NCBI RefSeq assembly: GCF_000276665.1
Contig: NW_004955416.1
Coordinates: forward strand, 3,566,593-3,630,592
Origin: Chinchilla lanigera
Taxonomy: Eukaryota > Chordata > Mammalia > Rodentia > Chinchillidae
DNA length: 64,000 nt
Reading direction: 5' to 3'
The translations under genes were made by a program, and so were the position numbers. Below the pieces are notes generated by a model that worked only from the letters and a program-made list of their open reading frames with translations, did not search any database and was not told the origin of the DNA. Positions 60,527 to 64,000 of this stretch are shown here, piece after piece (within the stretch, counting starts at the first letter, position 1; the number at the start of each line of letters is the position of its first letter).

Positions 60527-60742
60527 TTTTCTTCAGTTTTATTTTCAGTACTAGAGAGTGAACCAAGGTCCTTGTGCTTGCTAAGCAAATGTGCCACCAC
60601 CGAGCTATTTCCCTAAACCCTTTTTATTTTCCTTGAAACAGGGTCTGGCTAAGTTGTCTGGGCTGCTCTTGAACTTCTGATCATTCCTCCTCAGCCTTTG
60701 AAATAGCTGGGATTAAAGGCATAAACAACTACAATTGGCTTA
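60527..60742 (-). mobile_element. B1+ID composite SINE, antisense
   Basis: Left to right: reverse ID ('tttcagtactagagagtgaa', 'ccttgtgcttgctaagcaaa', 'accgagctatttccctaaac'). Then reverse B1 ('ttgaaacagggtctggctaa', 'cctcctcagcctttgaaata', 'gctgggattaaaggcataaa'). In its own sense the order is B1 then ID, as at 10676 and 63153. Confidence 0.85.
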
Positions 60743-60810
60743 ATACATTTTAATATGTAAAGCAGAATGAAAACTTATTATTTCCTCAAATATCAAATTT
60801 ACTTACTAAG

Positions 60811-60916
60811 GGGCCGGGGATATAGCTAAGCGGCACAGGACCCGGCTGGCAAGCACAAGGTCATAAGTTCGATTCCCAGTACCAGAAAAACTAAAAACAA
60901 ACAACAACAAAAAAAA
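60811..60916 (+). mobile_element. ID SINE, sense
   Basis: 'gggccggggatatagctaag', 'aagcacaaggtcataagttc', 'gattcccagtaccag' and an A-rich (AAC)-interrupted tail. The flanks 'ttacttactaa' and 'ttatttactaa' are a slightly diverged TSD. Confidence 0.93.
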
Positions 60917-61034
60917 TTATTTACTAAATAAACATGGTGTTTTTAATACACATGTCTACACTGCAAAGGTCTATTGAAATAGAAATTAGAGGTGAATATT
61001 TGTGCCCTAAACCACTGGTTCAATAGTAAATGAG

Positions 61035-61096
61035 ATGGCACAGCACTTGCCTGGCAAACACGAGGTCCTGAGTTCTATTCTCGGTACACCCCCAAA
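61035..61096 (+). mobile_element. 5'-truncated ID SINE with perfect TSD
   Basis: 'atggcacagcacttgcctgg' through 'gagttctattctcggtac' lacks the first part of the ID (most of the A box). An exact 13-bp duplication 'aatagtaaatgag' lies at 61022-61034 and 61097-61109. Truncation with an intact TSD shows incomplete reverse transcription rather than later deletion. Confidence 0.93.
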
Positions 61097-61199
61097 AATA
61101 GTAAATGAGCACAGTATTATAATATTTCCAAAATTATTGATGACTATACAAATCTTGGGATAATTAATAAAAATATTTCTGTTCCTTTCCCCTTCTGGA

Positions 61200-61385
61200 A
61201 ACTTCTTTTGACAAGCATAAGGTATTACATTTACCCCAGGGAAAATGGCTATTATCAAAGAAACTAGAAATAACGAGGAGATAACTGAAGAAGACAACTA
61301 AAGGTAGTTAACTTCTTTTGATAAGTATAAAGTATTACATTTACCCCAGTGAAAATGGTTATTATGAAAGAAACTAAAGATAACA
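61200..61385 (+). repeat. 110-bp local tandem duplication inside L1
   Basis: 'aacttcttttgacaagcata' (61200) and 'aacttcttttgataagtata' (61310) start two copies of about 75 bp. Both continue 'gtattacatttaccccag' and end in 'aaagaaact' plus 'aagataac/gaaataac'. Only copy two continues into the normal L1 downstream text. Confidence 0.9.
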
Positions 61386-61472
61386 AGTGCTAGCATATTG
61401 TGGAGAAAACCTTTAAACAATGTTGGTGGGAATGTGAATTTGTATAGCTATTATGGAAAACAGTATAGATGG

Positions 61473-61549
61473 CAGTGAACCTATGGCATGCATGCCACAG
61501 CAGGCTGTTTGTTACCACTGAAAGCTCTAAAAGGTTTGCCATCACTGGT
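61473..61549. mobile_element. Small hAT-like MITE nested in L1
   Basis: L1 text breaks after 'gaaaacagtatagatgg' and resumes 'gtattcaggttcttcaaaaa'. The intervening about 77 bp begin 'cagtgaacctatggcatgca' and end 'aaggtttgccatcactg'. The two ends are imperfect inverted repeats (CAGTG...AACCTATGGC versus CAGTGATGGCAAACC). An 8-bp TSD is plausible but decayed. Confidence 0.6.
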
Positions 61550-62030
61550 ATTCAGGTTCTTCAAAAAAAATAAAATACAACCATATGATTCAGCAATCCC
61601 ACTACTCAGTATCCAATATCCAAACAAATTGAAATCAGTATGTCAGAGAAACTCCTGCACTCCCACGGTCACTGCAGCGCTATTCACAACAGCCAAGAAG
61701 CAGAAAGAACCTAAGTGTCTATCAGCTGAAGAATGGCTGTAGAAAATGTGGTATAGGTACAAAATGGAATATTATTCAGTCAGTCTTGTCATTTGCAGCA
61801 AGAAGGATAGAACTGGAGATCATTTTGTCAAGTGAAATAAGCCAGGCATAGAAAAGACAAGTACCACATGATCTCAACCATATACGAAGCCTAAAAAGTA
61901 GGCTTCACACAAGCTGAGAGTGAAATTGTGTTTTCCAGGATGGGGAGAGAATGGGGAAGGAAGGGATGGTAAAAAGTGGATGAAGAGACACTAAGTTACA
62001 CTGTGATAGGAGCAAGAAGTTCTAGCATAA

Positions 62031-62540
62031 TGTTACTCTACCTAGAAAGAAAATATGAAAGTTGTATGTTCATTAAGAGAGGAGATGCTAACATTTACCT
62101 AATTTGAATACTGCACACTATATCATAATATCACATTACTCCATTGATATGCATAATTTTAATATGTTGTATATCAGATCAAATTAATTTAGAAAGGTTT
62201 TTGTCTATTCACTCATATAAACTTCTAACAGAATATGTTCAGTAAAAAAGGCTGAGTTCACATATCAAAACCCAAAAACTATTCCTAACATTGAATATAC
62301 AAAGTCCATATTTTCTCCTTTGGTATACTGTGAAAGTTGTATTTGTCAATGACACATTATGTTACGAACCACATAGGAACTATATTGACTAAAATTTGTT
62401 AATATTTCAAATACAATAAGTTGAAGTAATAACTGAAAGTATTATATTAAAATCATTAGGTAAGACAGTTAAGAATGTACTACTGAATTATCTTATACTA
62501 AAACTTAGCTGGGTATTGCTTCAGTATAGAATCTATATAA
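62031..62540. other. AT-rich single-copy DNA
   Basis: No feature is recognised between the L1 3' end and the next ID. Confidence 0.45.
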
Positions 62541-62634
62541 GGGCTGGGAATACAGCTCAGTGGCACAAGCCTGCCTGCCAAGCCCAAGGACCTGAGTTCA
62601 ATTCCCGGTACCAAAAACAAAAAACAAAAAACAC
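62541..62634 (+). mobile_element. ID SINE, sense, with perfect TSD
   Basis: 'gggctgggaatacagctcag', 'gagttcaattcccggtacc' and a (CAAAAA)n tail. A perfect 14-bp TSD 'tagaatctatataa' lies at 62527-62540 and 62635-62648. Confidence 0.96.
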
Positions 62635-62648
62635 TAGAATCTATATAA

Positions 62649-63150
62649 AATAACTAATATCAGTCAAAAGTCATTCTTGTTCATTACAAACAAATAGACT
62701 AATTGCACAAAATGTTGTCTTTAAAATTGAAATGTAACTAAATTTTAAAAGAAAGAAGTTTGAAAGTTGATAATGGCATTTAATGAAAACAAAATTAAAG
62801 TTGCCCATCATTTTCAAATACTTTTGGAATATCAATTTCTATAAAGTAATTAATTACTGAATAATTTCACGCTATTCAAAAGCTTAAATTCTATTTGTTT
62901 TACTATATTGTACCTCACCTTACCTCATCTCCAACTGTAATTATGTCTTCTCATTGGAAAAACAGCGTAGGTATCAACCCTCACAACAGAATCATTATAA
63001 AATATGGTAAAATATTATATTTTCCAAATATGAACTGAGCACTTTATATAGTAATAGTGCACAAATTTCTTTCTATAAAATTTATTGTATATCATTCTTT
63101 GTATTCATAAGTGCAGTTCAGTTTTGAAATCAAAAGTCTTTTTAAAAGAG
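62649..63150. other. AT-rich single-copy DNA
   Basis: No gene or repeat is recognised in this interval. Confidence 0.45.
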
Positions 63151-63152
63151 AT

Positions 63153-63372
63153 ATAGCCAGGTATTATAACACACACCTGAAATCCCAGCATTCAGGAGGC
63201 TAGGACAGGAGGATCATAATTTATGGCCAATCTGGGCTACAGAGTGAGTTCAGGAACAGCCTGAGCTACATAGCAAGACTTTCATAATAACAGTAGCCAG
63301 GGATATAGCTCTGTGGCATAGTGCCTGGCTGGTAAGTGCAAGATCCTGAGTTCAATTCTTGCTACCAAAGAG
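63153..63372 (+). mobile_element. B1 SINE followed by ID SINE, sense
   Basis: B1: 'tagccaggtattataacaca', 'ctgaaatcccagcattcagg', 'ctacagagtgagttcaggaa', 'ctgagctacatagcaagact'. ID: 'agccagggatatagctctgt' (63297), 'gcctggctggtaagtgcaag', 'gagttcaattcttgctacc'. Either a composite SINE or an ID inserted at the B1 tail. Confidence 0.85.
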
Positions 63373-63450
63373 AAAAATAATAATAATGATAGTAATTATA
63401 ATGATAATAATAACAGAATAATAATAACAGAATAACAATAACAGAAATAA
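63373..63450 (+). repeat. (AAT)n-rich degenerate microsatellite
   Basis: AAT/GAT/ACA triplets and 'aataacag' units continue from the ID A-rich tail, a common route to microsatellite birth. Confidence 0.9.
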
Positions 63451-64000
63451 TGAGCTTCAACCCTTGTTGAAGTGAAAAAAACTGTATAAAAATATTGGGT
63501 ACATTTTCCCCAAAATGTCTTGATAACAAATTTCAGCTTTGCAGAAAGTTAGCAAAATTTCTTGCATGCTGCCAAAGTGTCGCATTATTTTACTGCTTTC
63601 TTCCAATGTCACATATACTACAGAATCCAAGCAGTGACAGCAGGAAAACCAAGCTGAGGGCATTGGGCAGCCTGGATTCAAGCTTGCGCTAGCAACGTAG
63701 AGGGCTGACCTTTGAAAGAGGACAATTCATGTGTGCATGTCTCATGCCTGTCTGCCTCCCACATGCTTAGCAAAATGATGATTGCTCGGAGCTATGTTGA
63801 TATACTTCTATCCACTTGACTTGCTGTGAAGAAAAATGGTCTATCTCTTAAGAGGTGATCGTCGTTATAGCTGTCTCACTTAATCAGAGCAGGATACTGG
63901 TAAGCGCAAACAGGTATGTCACCGTACCTAGTCCACAACTGCCCACACCATTTTCACTTGCTTTGTATGAAAGGTCATTGCAAACACTGCTGTGAAATGG
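63451..64000. other. Single-copy DNA to window end
   Basis: No gene or repeat is recognised. Overlapping 65- and 74-codon frames on opposite strands (63457-63692) have no support. Confidence 0.45.

Larger units (their letters stand above)
61195..62030 (+). mobile_element. L1 LINE 3' end, sense
   Basis: Colinear with the L1 ORF2 end and 3' UTR: 'ttggtgggaatgtgaatttg' (61423), 'gattcagcaatcccactact' (61588), 'ccaagaagcagaaagaacct' (61692). Then come 'aatattattcagtcagtctt' (61770), 'atcattttgtcaagtgaaat' (61820) and 'gtaccacatgatctcaacca' (61861). It is the only sense-oriented L1 of the window. An 84-codon frame (61488-61742) is a remnant of ORF2 plus the nested insert, and not a gene. Confidence 0.85.

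Noticed and set aside
1..64000. CRISPR arrays, bacterial operons, phage or plasmid modules
   Set aside because: Short direct repeats here are microsatellites, SINE tails and local duplications; the SINE/LINE/LTR content is that of a mammalian nuclear genome.

Overview
This window is mammalian nuclear DNA, most probably from a rodent. It carries many tRNA-Ala-derived ID SINEs (G-rich 5' start, A and B box halves, then an A-rich tail) alongside B1 (7SL-derived) SINEs. It also holds MIR, L2 and old L1 fragments and many ERVL-MaLR LTRs. No B2 or B4 SINEs, which are common in mouse-like rodents, were recognised. Together with several B1+ID pairs in fixed order, this points to a non-murid rodent lineage; I cannot name the species. 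The sequence is AT-rich and CpG-depleted, apart from two islands described below. || I see no complete protein-coding gene, tRNA, rRNA or CRISPR array. Nearly all open reading frames are short and lie in LINE, LTR or simple sequence. The window is either intergenic or inside a very large intron. || Layout. 0.3-1.1 kb: LTR remnants. 4.0-7.45 kb: antisense L1 broken by an ID, an LTR and a 652-bp unclassified insert. 8.6-9.9 kb: three CA microsatellites. 9.87-15.97 kb: long ancient antisense L1 holding IDs, B1 elements, an LTR, a 170-bp unidentified retro-insert and an 882-bp GC-rich LTR-like element. 17.05-18.8 kb: hAT element, MLT1 piece and solo LTR. 19.5-23.1 kb: single-copy DNA with a convincing candidate exon. 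23.1-30.4 kb: MLT1, B1, a two-LTR MaLR relic with nested insertions, another antisense L1 with an LTR, and a Tigger1-type DNA transposon. 32.9-38.9 kb: L2, hAT, MIR, L1 and MaLR LTRs. 39.2-57.5 kb: strikingly repeat-poor DNA. 57.5-64 kb: MIR with nested ID, an orphan CpG-rich island, B1/ID pairs and a sense L1 3' end with a small hAT-like insert. || Strongest leads. First, a 109-bp exon-like block at 19581-19689 with good splice sites and an open frame. Second, an isolated CpG-rich island near 58.75-59.15 kb with a possible splice donor on the minus strand. Third, the 13.0-13.9 kb GC-rich element, whose 174-nt internal duplication keeps a 174-codon frame open. Family names rest on recognition by eye; boundaries are firm only where a target-site duplication (TSD) is quoted.
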